Below, piece after piece: positions 8,958 to 19,900 of a stretch of 64,000 nt of DNA. The DNA comes from JAGQZY01 sp964588335 (lineage in GTDB: Bacteria > Bdellovibrionota > Bdellovibrionia > Bdellovibrionales > JAGQZY01). Every line of letters starts with the position of its first letter. The stretch's first letter is position 1. Position numbers and translations under genes: made by a program. The stretch lies in contig CAZPOV010000010.1 in assembly GCA_964588335.1 (NCBI GenBank), positions 1-64,000 on the forward strand. The letters are read 5' to 3'. Below the pieces are notes generated by a model that saw only the letters and a program-made list of their open reading frames with translations, made no database searches and had not been told where the DNA came from.

Positions 8958-10841
8958 TTAACTGGCCATTTCTTCTTCTGATTCAACAGCGGCATTAAAG
9001 CGACATGCGATATACATCAAGTCATCAACCAGCGGTGTTTTTTCACGGTAGTTTTCGAAAGATCGATTCAATCGATCGGCAAACTCAAGAGTGCTGGGTT
9101 CCCCAGAAGCTTGCTTTGCGATAGTACGAAGCAAACGACCATCACCAAAGGTTTCACCTTTTGAGTTTTCCAAATCGGTGATGCCATCGGTATAGAGAAA
9201 CAGGGTCTCGCCAGGCTTCATCTGATGCCGACCTTCGGGATACTCTGACTCTTTAGATTCCCCCAATCGTTTGCCATTCACATCACAAAGTACATGAAAG
9301 TCTTTTTTATGAACTTTGTCTTTCGCGGGGATCAAAATTGGAGGTTCATGACTGGCATTGGCGTAAGTTACAAGTCCTGTCTCAAGATCGATAGAAGCCA
9401 CGAAAAACGTCATCATCACCGATTTTTTAGCCGTGGCATTCACTGATCGATTCAGAATTTTCATAATTTCATTGGGGGACACATGACGTTTTTCCAACTC
9501 AAATTCAATAACCGAAGAAGCGGACTTGGCGGCGGCGGTGATCATGGCCGCAGGGGCTCCATGACCGGTGGCATCACCAATCCACAAAATCAGATTTTTT
9601 TCAAACACGGTGTAATGAAACCAATCCCCACCCGCTTCCGAAGCTGAAGAAAATCGACATTCAATTTCAAAATCTCCGACTCGAGCGCTTAGTGGTGGAA
9701 AAAGATTCTTTTGCACCAGTTGAACCATTCCCAATTCACTTTCCATCCGAGCCTGTTCAACTTGATTGGCCATGAGCTTGACGACCTCTCTGGACATCCA
9801 CTGGACATCCTCGGCGAGGACTCCAATTTCGTCATTGCTATGAATATCGACGGTGACATTGAAATTTCCGGAGCCAATTTTTTTTGTTACATCCATAAGC
9901 TTTCGCAAAGATTCTGTCAGTCGAAATGACGACATGAAGCCGATAAAGATGACAAGTGACAGTACCACTCCAAGGAGGAGAAGCGACTTAAGGAAGAAGC
10001 GATATATCGATGTCATGATAATAGATTGATCAACAACACTAAAAGCATAGATTTCAGGTATCTTGGTTTGTGCAAAAGCGACAATCAATTTGTTCTTGTC
10101 GGCAAGGGGTATTTCAAAAACTCCCTGCGGTGTCTTCTTCTTAAAGGCTGGCACAAAAACTCGGGCATCTGTTAACAACTGATTTTTTTTCGATTGTCGC
10201 CAAAACTTAGGTTGAATAAGAATCGCCTGATTGGTGTGAACCAAGTAACTGGCGTACACCCCTGGTGTTGCAAAAGCCTCGAAAACTTCTGGAATCTTGA
10301 CCAGACCGACGAGAAATCGCTCGGACTTGTCATTCTCCAAATCGTCAGAAACTCGCTCCATAAAAATGAAAAACCTTGAGCGATCAGGATAGTCGACAAT
10401 CAGATGATCTTTTTTACCCATAATCCGACGCAAAGAAGGGATATCTAAATCAGACAACTTGATACTTTTTATTTCTCTGGGGTAATTTATCAACTGATCC
10501 AGAGTTTTGACCATCTCATTCTCTATCTCAGTGAGAAAGAGGTATTCAATCATACTCTGTTCACGAAAGCGTTTTTGACTATTGGCACCCAATTGACCCG
10601 CTTCTAAGTTTGAGACGCTCAGGATACCGTTCAATACCCGTTGGTAGGATTGAAACGACAGGTGGAATTCACTGGACAACTGCTTTGCATTTTTCGAAGC
10701 AGCATCAAAAATATACGCATTTTTATCTTTCACGAAATGACGGGTACCGAAAAACACAAAAAGACAAAGACTGACCAAAGGGATACTGACCAAAAGCACT
10801 AGCAATTTGTCTCGAATTGAGTATTTTACGATTCTTTTCAT
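8958..10841 (-). CDS. Membrane-bound SpoIIE/PP2C-type serine phosphatase with HAMP domain
   Basis: 627 residues. A membrane helix at 13-34, a periplasmic sensor region of about 240 residues, a second helix near 278-302, a HAMP linker (TESLRKLMDVTKKIGSGNF), a short coil, then a PP2C-SpoIIE domain from about 385 to 615. Metal-binding acidic residues are visible in GGDWF, LWIGDATGHG and LFLYTDGITD. Such proteins usually dephosphorylate an anti-anti-sigma factor (partner switching) in response to an outside signal. No STAS protein lies nearby. It is divergent from the giant lipoprotein gene, and both share a promoter region with mirrored sigma-28-like boxes. It has no clear ribosome-binding site. 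Confidence 0.9.
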   Translation of the reverse strand: MKRIVKYSIRDKLLVLLVSIPLVSLCLFVFFGTRHFVKDKNAYIFDAASKNAKQLSSEFHLSFQSYQRVLNGILSVSNLEAGQLGANSQKRFREQSMIEYLFLTEIENEMVKTLDQLINYPREIKSIKLSDLDIPSLRRIMGKKDHLIVDYPDRSRFFIFMERVSDDLENDKSERFLVGLVKIPEVFEAFATPGVYASYLVHTNQAILIQPKFWRQSKKNQLLTDARVFVPAFKKKTPQGVFEIPLADKNKLIVAFAQTKIPEIYAFSVVDQSIIMTSIYRFFLKSLLLLGVVLSLVIFIGFMSSFRLTESLRKLMDVTKKIGSGNFNVTVDIHSNDEIGVLAEDVQWMSREVVKLMANQVEQARMESELGMVQLVQKNLFPPLSARVGDFEIECRFSSASEAGGDWFHYTVFEKNLILWIGDATGHGAPAAMITAAAKSASSVIEFELEKRHVSPNEIMKILNRSVNATAKKSVMMTFFVASIDLETGLVTYANASHEPPILIPAKDKVHKKDFHVLCDVNGKRLGESKESEYPEGRHQMKPGETLFLYTDGITDLENSKGETFGDGRLLRTIAKQASGEPSTLEFADRLNRSFENYREKTPLVDDLMYIACRFNAAVESEEEMAS

Positions 10842-10848
10842 TGTCTCA

Positions 10849-10875
10849 TTATCGGAATTTTACGGCTATTATTTG
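10849..10875 (-). promoter_or_regulatory. Candidate sigma-28 (FliA)-type promoter for the phosphatase gene
   Basis: On the minus strand CAAA-N15-TCCGATAA resembles the FliA consensus TAAA-N15-GCCGATAA (3/4 and 7/8 matches). The -10 box ends 7 bases before ATG 10841, which would place the transcript start almost at the start codon, giving a leaderless or near-leaderless mRNA. No Shine-Dalgarno is present, in keeping with this. Inference from the motif only. Confidence 0.35.
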
Positions 10876-10943
10876 AGAGATTCTTCAATAATAAAAAATT
10901 AAATGATTTTGCCCGGAAATGTTTCAAAACGGCACAAAGGTCC

Positions 10944-10970
10944 TAAACCTTTTGGCTAAAAGACCGATAA
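10944..10970 (+). promoter_or_regulatory. Candidate sigma-28 (FliA)-type promoter for the giant lipoprotein gene
   Basis: TAAA (10944-10947), 15 bases, then ACCGATAA (10963-10970), against the consensus TAAA-N15-GCCGATAA. The box ends 7 bases before GTG 10978, the same distance as in the divergent phosphatase gene. There is no ribosome-binding site, so a leaderless transcript is plausible. Control by a flagellar-type sigma factor is inferred. Confidence 0.45.
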
Positions 10971-10977
10971 AAACCCT

Positions 10978-13900
10978 GTGGAAGCATGGAAAATCAGTAC
11001 GTTTTTAAAGCAATTACCGCTTTCCAAAAGATGGCTCGTCAATGGCCCTCTTCTGGCCGCTCTCGCAATTTTCAACATTTCGTGCCTCGGTGGTGATGCT
11101 TCACCTGAAGTCGAGAACAATTCCTTCGGACTCCGATTGGTGGTTATCAGTGGCAATAATCAAATTGGCGCACCCGACGAGCTTTTTGAAGACCCCGCCG
11201 TCGTGCAAGTGGTCGACTCGTCCGGAGCTGGGGTTGAAGGTATCAACATCAACTTCTCCGAGGTCGGCGGTTCTTACCTATTCATCACTTCAACAACTTC
11301 AAAATCCACCTCAAACGGAATTGCTCAAACCAGCGTACGTTCACCTGTAGAATTCGATACGATGAGCCAGATACAAGCTTGCATTGAAGATTCCAACACC
11401 TGTGTCACCTTCGAATTTGGGTCAAACAACACCTCTGACAATATTAAATTCCAACTGATAACAGAAAATTCTGGTATCGAAACCGCTGGACAGCCTTTTT
11501 CGGTCCAGGTTCGAACTGTTGATGCCGAGTCGCTCGATCTGGTTCGCTACGATGGGACTCTGAATCTCGAGTGGACATTCATAACTGATGACAGCTGGGC
11601 CGGCGTAACACCAACCTTGCTACCTGCGTTTCTCACCTGCACGTTCGTTGAAGGGATCTGTGACGTCGCCCAGAATATCACTCTGACTGACGCGCGAGTG
11701 CCAACCCGAGTCTTCCTCGGTGATGGTGATGCGGGTTTTATTGATATTTTTGGTCAACAGATCACTGTCAATGCTGATGTTCCATCGCAAGTGGTGGTCA
11801 CGGATGCCGTAGGAGGTCCTACAGCCGGAGCCAGTACCATTGCCGACACCGTATTCACCGCTGATGATCCAGACCTCACAGTCTATGCCGCTATCACCGA
11901 TGCTGTAGGAAACTATATCAGCGATGCGACCAGTGTCACGTGGTCCAGTTCACATGCTACAGAAATCACCGCCAATTTAAGTACACTCTCTGGAACCAGC
12001 ACCTCTCTTGATTTTAACCAGTCCATTCCTTTCCCCAATTTCGGATATATTTTTGCTACGGTCGCTGGATATCCAATCGGAAGCTCTGGACAAATCTCAA
12101 TCGACCCCGGAACTCCCGTCAATGCGCAAGTTGTGCCTGTCGATGGCAACTACACTCGGGTGGGTGGCGAAGAGTTTGCCTTTGATGTCCACATTTTGGA
12201 CGCGAACGGAAACATCTATGGTCAACAGTTTGGAAGTACCGGTTACACTGGAACCTTTCCTGTCACTCTGACCTTCAGTAATTATGTCACTGCTCCAACG
12301 CCCTCTGGGGGCGCTATCCCGATGGTTCATGATTCTGGATTGAAAGAAAGAACAGAAGTCAGTCGCACATTGAGTATTCCATTTTTTGGTGGACGCGCGC
12401 AGTTTTTATCAAAGCGGATCACTTTTTTTGATGCGACGTCGGTGAACCCCCAGGTGATGGCGTCGGTGGATGCCAGCTCGGATATGTCGCTTCCCAATGT
12501 TTCTGGTTCTGTCACCTATTCAATGACAGTGGGACCTCCAGATCACCTGATGTTACGAGATGGACTGGGGGCTGGAGCCAACTCTCTTTGTGAGTCTGAC
12601 TACACGTCCTTTTCCAACTTCTTCTGGCGAGACATGGACAATATTTTACTAGCGGACTACCAAAGCACTCAAAAAGATCTGTGCGCGGGATTAGAAGTTG
12701 AATCCGGAGGTAGTCCCATTAACGTGTATCTTTCTGTTGAAGACAAGGGTGGAAACTTTATTGCCAACCTGTCGGGTGACTGGATTTACACTGATATTGC
12801 CAATCCTGACAGTTTTTTAGCCAGTCAGTTTTCGGGTCCAACTACAAGCACGTCACAAATGTTCACCCCCGATCGAGCCACCGGAGGAGACCCCAACCGT
12901 GAATGGCTACGTGTTCAAAGTAGCTATTTGGGAACCCCTTATGATCAATACTTTCGAGGTTCAGTCGATCCCGGACAACTCTTTTCAATTGAGTTGCGAG
13001 TTAAAACAGATGATTACAAGCCCTATAATGAGGCCTCAGCGACCGGCAGTCATACCCTTGTCGTCGTCCCTAAAGATGAACAAGGTAACGAATTAACTCA
13101 ATCCTTTTATCGTGATTTGAATGTTTCGGTGAGCGGAACCTTTAACTCCGCTCCCGATGGCCAAACTCCGGTTTTTCTCTCAAACGGACTTTATCCCAAC
13201 GTTTTGTTTCAAAGAGTTTTACCGGTAGAGGACCGTGACAATATTGGAGATTACACAGCCGTCGGGCGATTTCAAAACTTGGTCACACCCCGAGCCGGTG
13301 ATGTCATCACTGTCACAGTTACAGATAATGATGATCCCACAATAACAGACTCTATCAACTGGACCGTGATTCCCGGCAACATTAGTCGCGCTGAAATCTG
13401 GCGTGATGCTCCTCCTCCCGGTGGAACCGAGGTCACTGATACCGCGTTCAGCATGACAACGGATGAAACAACAGATCTTTACGCTGTTGCCAAGGATGCC
13501 TACGGAAACCCGAAAGTTGTTAGCAGTGGATGGGTGACCTGGGATGATTTAGTGCAGCCTTTCAATCCCACGGATGCTGTTTCTGGAATCATCAGCGGAA
13601 CTATTCAAACACCCTTTAACCCCGAGCGCCCCGGAACAGGACGGATACGATTGCGGCTTGATTCAACTAATGACGGTGATGCCACAGCAACAACCGGAGT
13701 CATAACAATCAATCCAGGAGTTCCTAACCGAATCCAGGTCGACATTGACCAAGAGACCTTCAGCGCCGGAAGTGCGCGAACAGTTACCGCCAGTGTACGC
13801 GATGCTAAAGATAATGTCGTTACTAACATCAACGGTTCCACTGATTTGGCAATCACTATTCTTAACAACAGTCCCACGCGTTTGAATTTTTCCGAGGTGG

Positions 13901-16900
13901 CCCCGGCAGGTGGCAGTTACAATTTCACCAATGGCGAGTATGTATTCTCTGGAAGTGAATCCTTCACATTCTACAACTCTAACCACAATCCTCGAATTCA
14001 GATTGCAACCACATCGGGGTCTCCGGTCGTTGGTCAGTCGGCTCTTCTTTTTGTAAATCCACAATCTTTTGATCATCTCGCTTTGCTATCGGACAACACA
14101 CAAGTCAATGCAGGTGACGTCAATCGCTATACAATTCAGGTTGAAGATCTGTATGGAAACCGACTAGCTTCAGGCCCTGATTCGAGTAAAAATGTAACCT
14201 TCAATATAACCAGTTCACTGGGTGATGAAGATATTGTGGCCTCGGACCTTGGAGCCTCGACGATAAGTAACTATGCGTTGCCAGGACAAAAAACTGTCAC
14301 TGGAAACATAACCAATGGAGGCGCTTTTGTTGATGTTCGCTCTACAAAATCGGGCACACTCACCGTCACAGGCACCACCACAGGCATTGTCGGCACTAAT
14401 ACAGAAGAGCCCCTGATTGTTCTTCCTCTAACCACAATTTCAAACATACGTTTTAAGCCAGGCGAGGAGCCGACCAGTCCTTCAACCACCATCAGTCCAT
14501 TGCTACCCTTCAGTGTTGAACTGCTTGATGCCTTTGATAATGTCATCACCACCAATAACTCGGATGTGGTGGAACTGTCCTTAATTGGCGCCAGTCAAAG
14601 TTTTGGTGGATACTCACCAGTCACCGCCATCAACGGTGAGTCGGTCTTCAGCGGTCTCACCTACACATTAGCCGATTCGTTTACCATTCGAGCGGTCTTA
14701 CAATCGAATAATAGTCTCACCGTTGATGCACCTATGATAGTGGAAAATGGATCGGTCACTCGAACAGTGGTTGTCCTTCCTGACCAAACTTTTACCGAGG
14801 GGACGGGATCTCTTGCTTCTGCTATTACCGGTGTGCCCTTCTCAGGAACAGCGACTCGTACCGCCGGCGATTCTTTCAATGTCGAAGTTCGTGCTGTTGA
14901 TAGCTCGTACAATACTGTCGACACCTACACCGGCCTGGTTTCTTTAACTTCTACCGACCCCTATCTTGAAGTCACTCCCGCCTCACAAAACTTTACGGCG
15001 GGTGTCGCCACTTTCAATGTTCGGGTCCGACAACAAGGCGCTGTCCATAACATCACCGCTTCGACGGGATTCACTGACAACCCGAGCACCAACTACACCG
15101 TCAACTACGCGGCAGCCAGCCAGTTGGTAGCGCTACTACCAAACCAAAATCTTTTGGAAGGGGCTCCGGACCTAGCCACTGCCGTCGACCTCTTAGTTCC
15201 CGACCAAACGGCCGGAGTGGCTTTTGACGTTGAAGTCTTGGCTCTCGACCCCTATTTCAACCATGTTGATAACTATAGTCACAGTGATATCAGTTTAACT
15301 TTGGACACCGATCCAGCCGCCGCTCCACCAAGCAACACCGCCATGTTAGGGGGCAGCGTGACCTTCTCTGTGACCAACTATTTGGCCGACACCGATCAGA
15401 CTGTCACACCCAATACAGCCAGTGGAGCTTCTTTAACGGGGCAAACTTCAGAATTTTATGAAACCAAAGCCAATGTCGCCACTCAGTACATTGCGATTTT
15501 ACCGGGTCAGACTCACAGCCCCGGTCAAGCACCCGGTAATTATGCTGCAGCCGTCACCGGCACACCCAACGACCAAGATACAGACAGTGGGTTTTCAGTG
15601 AACTTATTAGCGGTGGACGATTATTTCAATACACGCCCTGATCACACCAGTGCCGTTTCTATCGCCACCCCTGACGATCCCACAGATTCCGAGCCCGCCG
15701 CCAGTAACTTTGCGGCCGGTGCTGTGACTTTTACAATCAACCCAGTAACAGCGGCGGACAATCAATCACTAACGGTAACGTCGACCTTGGCTGCCAATAC
15801 GCCGGCTACCTATAACGTTAAACCCGGTGCCCCGTCTCGACTGATTGCACTGTTTACCGACTATCAAACATTGGTAGAGGGGAATAATCTTTTAACTTCG
15901 GCGGTGGCTGATCAGACGGTGCAAGATCGAACCAGTGGTCAGTCTGTCGATGTGCGGGTCTATGCCACTGACGCTAAGTTCAATATTGTCGATGACGATG
16001 CCACCGTGGTATCAATTGCCGCTTCAACCCCAAATAGCTCTGTCAGTCCAGCCAGCCAGACACTGAGTAATGGTACTGCAGACTTCACTGTAGAAACCTA
16101 TTTGGTGGGAAGCAATTATCACGTCACGCCAAGTGGTGGAAGTTACGCACAAAATAACTCGACTCAATACAATGTCATTCTTGGACTCGGAAAAAAACTG
16201 TTAGTGATCCTTCCCAACCAAGTTTTTGCGCCTGGACAAGCCACAGCCAATGCTGCAGCCAGTGGGATTCCTTTCAATCAAACCCAAGGCAGCGATTTTC
16301 CTTTTCAAGCCACCGTTTATTCCACCGACGATTACTACAACCCTCGAACATCAGACACTGACACTGTAACTATTGGCCCCAGTCTAGCAGCCACAGTAAC
16401 AGGTGGAACCAGTCAAGCATTGGTCGGTGGTCAAGCCAACTTTACTCTTTTTCATACGGCGAACGGCAATGCCAACAATATTCAAGCAACAGCGGCGGGC
16501 TTTGTGTCGGTCACTTCAAAAAATTATGACGTGAATACCACCCTTGTTGATCCCACATTGGCTTTGAGCGATCCAACAACTAGTAATGCAAACTATATTC
16601 GACAAACCACCGTTGCCACCAGTATTGGTAATGATACCACCGCCAATCGATGGTGTGTCAGCGAAACCCAAAGTTCACGTCCGACTTCGGGAACCAATCA
16701 GCGCACCGCCTGTAATGGCGGCGCTGGGTCAGACAACGGTTGGCACACTTCAAGACCCAGCACTGTAGCGACATCAGCAGCACAAGGGAGCAAGACCTTG
16801 TATATATGGACAGCCGATAACGCTAACAATGTTTCGGTGAACCCTATTACTGATACAATCACTCTTGACAGTGTCGCTCCTGCCAATCCAGCCGCTCTGA

Positions 16901-19900
16901 CACTGGCCGACCAGTCCACCACCAACACTTCCTACACGAACTCGGCCACTGTCGATTTAGATGTCACATTGGCGGGTGACACCGATGAATGGTGTATCAT
17001 CGAGCAACCCTTCATCAACTCACCACCAACCAACCCCACTTATAACAGTGGTTGCGCTTGGATCAGTCCTCCAGGAGTCTTTCCTTACGCACACACCTTG
17101 GCCAATACTGGTGCTCGCACGGTTTATGTTTTTGCTAAAGACATCGCACAAAATGTTTCTCTCAGTTATGCCAGCGCCAGTATAACCTATGACAATGCGG
17201 CACCACAGTTCCCCGCTGGCAACGATATTATTGGTGTACGCGGTGGAACTGACACAGTGGCTGATCAATGGCTGGGAACCACCACAGCTCCCACTGTTGA
17301 ATGGCAAGCGGCTTCAGATGACACGCCAGTGACTTACACCTTAACCATTCGTGACGGCGGCACTCCCATTTGTGGATCTCCGGTGTCTGGAATTTCTGGA
17401 ACCAGTTACAGTTTTTCAGCCTGTTTAACCCACGGCAACACATACACCGTGGATCTTCTAGCTGAAGATTCCGCCGAACAAAGCACGGCTGCCGACAATA
17501 ATGGATTCTCTTTCACCGTCGATACTGTGGCTCCCACATCTTTCACTTTCTCTGGTGTCGATGGCGGTGGCGATTCGACCGCCGACGCCTTCTTAACCAG
17601 CAGTCTCAACAATCCTCGACTGACTTGGTCTGACAGCAATGGTGAAGATGGCTACACTGTATTCATAACCAATGACGCCGAGACAGTCACAGTCTGTGGT
17701 GTCGATACGGCAGCGGCTGATAGCACCACATATCAAGCCTTTTCTGGTTGCACCCTGTCCGATCACACCGACTATAAAGTTCGAGTGGTCGCTTTTGATA
17801 ATGCCGGGAACCAAACCGAGGCAACCAACTCACCGTTTAGCTTTCAAACCTCTGAAGGTGTTGATAACTTTTTGGTTGAACTGGTGCCTGCTTCCAATCC
17901 AGTGGCCGGCGCAGGGTTTGCTGTGCGCTTGACAGCACGCCGAGCCAATAATGAAACTGTTGCGGCCTACACTGGGGTCAAAACCATCAATTGGACAAGC
18001 ACGGGTGCCAGTGGTACCGATGTTTGCAGCTCTGGCTTCAACATGAATCCTGAATACGCCTCAACCTCTTTGAATTTTTCAAGCGGTGTCGCCACCACAA
18101 CTTCCACATTTCGAATGAAACGTGTGCAAACGTCGAGAACCATTACGGCCACCGAACAAGACACCGGCAATAACGCCACCGGAACTTCGGCAAACTTCGA
18201 TGTGGTCGCCGCATCTCTTCACTGTGTCCAAGTGGAAGATCAAGCTGGTGGCGCTGGCTCGGCGATGGCCTCGCAGAACCTTTCCATTGACAGTTCTGTT
18301 CAAGCCTTTGCCGCAGGTTACGACTCTTACGGAAACTACCTTGCTGACCAGAGTGTTAACTGGTCGGGTAACGGTGTCATGGCAGGCAAGCCCTACCCTG
18401 TGACTGGAACCTCAACAACAGTCGTGGTCACAGAGGCTGGGTCCGGACAGTTGATTGCTACCGGTGGGACCATCGATGCTGTCAACTTTAATGTCAGTCC
18501 TGGCAATGGAATCTTCTCAGCCTCTAGCAGTGACGCCAATGGTAACAATCACCTAGCCTCTAACAATGTCAATGCGGTCTACCATTGGAATATCAACAAT
18601 GACTCTTCTTCGGCTTGGATCTCCAATGCGGGACTCAGTTGGTTCAATGAAGCGACCAGCGCCAATCGTGGAGCACGAGATGATTTCCCTAGCCAAGTTC
18701 ATTTGGTGGCTAGCAATGCTGGACTCGACATTATTGATGAATCCAACAACAGTCTGTTTTTAAGATTTCTGGCTGGGTCGGATTATGCCGTCGACAGTGA
18801 CCTTGGTAATATCGTTGATGTGGCCGCTGTGAATGGAAAAATCTTTTTAGCTATGAACGATGGCGCATCGACCGGAGGCTTGATCATCATCGATTTGACC
18901 AACGATCAGGTCTTTCAGATAAATAGCGCGACACGCAATGTTTCTGGCAACAGCATTGCCAACCGAAACAGCGCCGGCATCTGGTCAGGCGACACCACTT
19001 ATCCTCTCCTGGGTTCATCGCGATTGAACAAATTGGTGGTGCGCGAATTTGGCGGAGCCGATTATGCCTTTATTGCCGAAGACAATGGTGTTGATGTCTT
19101 ACGTCTCACTTCAACCACTAGCCTTTATCGTGATCCGACAGCCAACTCTGTGAACTCTGTGGATATCGATTCCACCGGCAAACTCTATTATGGTGAGGAC
19201 TCTGTAGGTTTGCATCGCGCCGACCTCATCTTGCCTTTAAGCGCGAACTTTAGTCCAACCCGAACTTACAACACCACAACCAGCGCTGAACTGACCTCTC
19301 TAGCCATTAATGATCTGTCGATTGCCGAGGGTTCTGCTGGTTCCGGACAAAATACAATTCTTGTGGCATCCAGTCTTGGTCTCACGGCCATCCAGGAGAA
19401 CGCAACATTTGGGTCCAGCACTTCAGCGGCTTACACCACTCTGGGGTCTGGAGAAAAAGGATTTAATGGTGCTTTAAGTTTACTGGGAACAAATGGTTTT
19501 GTTAGCGTCAATGATGGTGGAGGACTAACAGCGACTGCGACAGTTGACATGTGGTTCCGTCCCGCCAGTGCACCAAGCAACACTGTCCTTCTACAGAAAG
19601 GCAACGCCGTCGATGGTAGTTTTCAACTGGCTTTTGATGCTTCTGGATACCTAGTTTTCAGCGTTCATCATAATGGTGTCGATTACTCTGTTACTTCTTC
19701 ATCGAATACCTGGAACAACAATCAATGGTACTACGTCGCAGCCACCATCAGTGCTGGCGATATTGCCTTGTGGATTGATGGAGTCGACAAACAGTCGAAT
19801 AGTAGCATGGACTTCTCTCTCCCCAGTCCTTTTGCAATATCAACAGCTAATCTTGAAATTGGTGGCAGCAGTGGTGGCGGACACTTTAACGGCTTGATCG

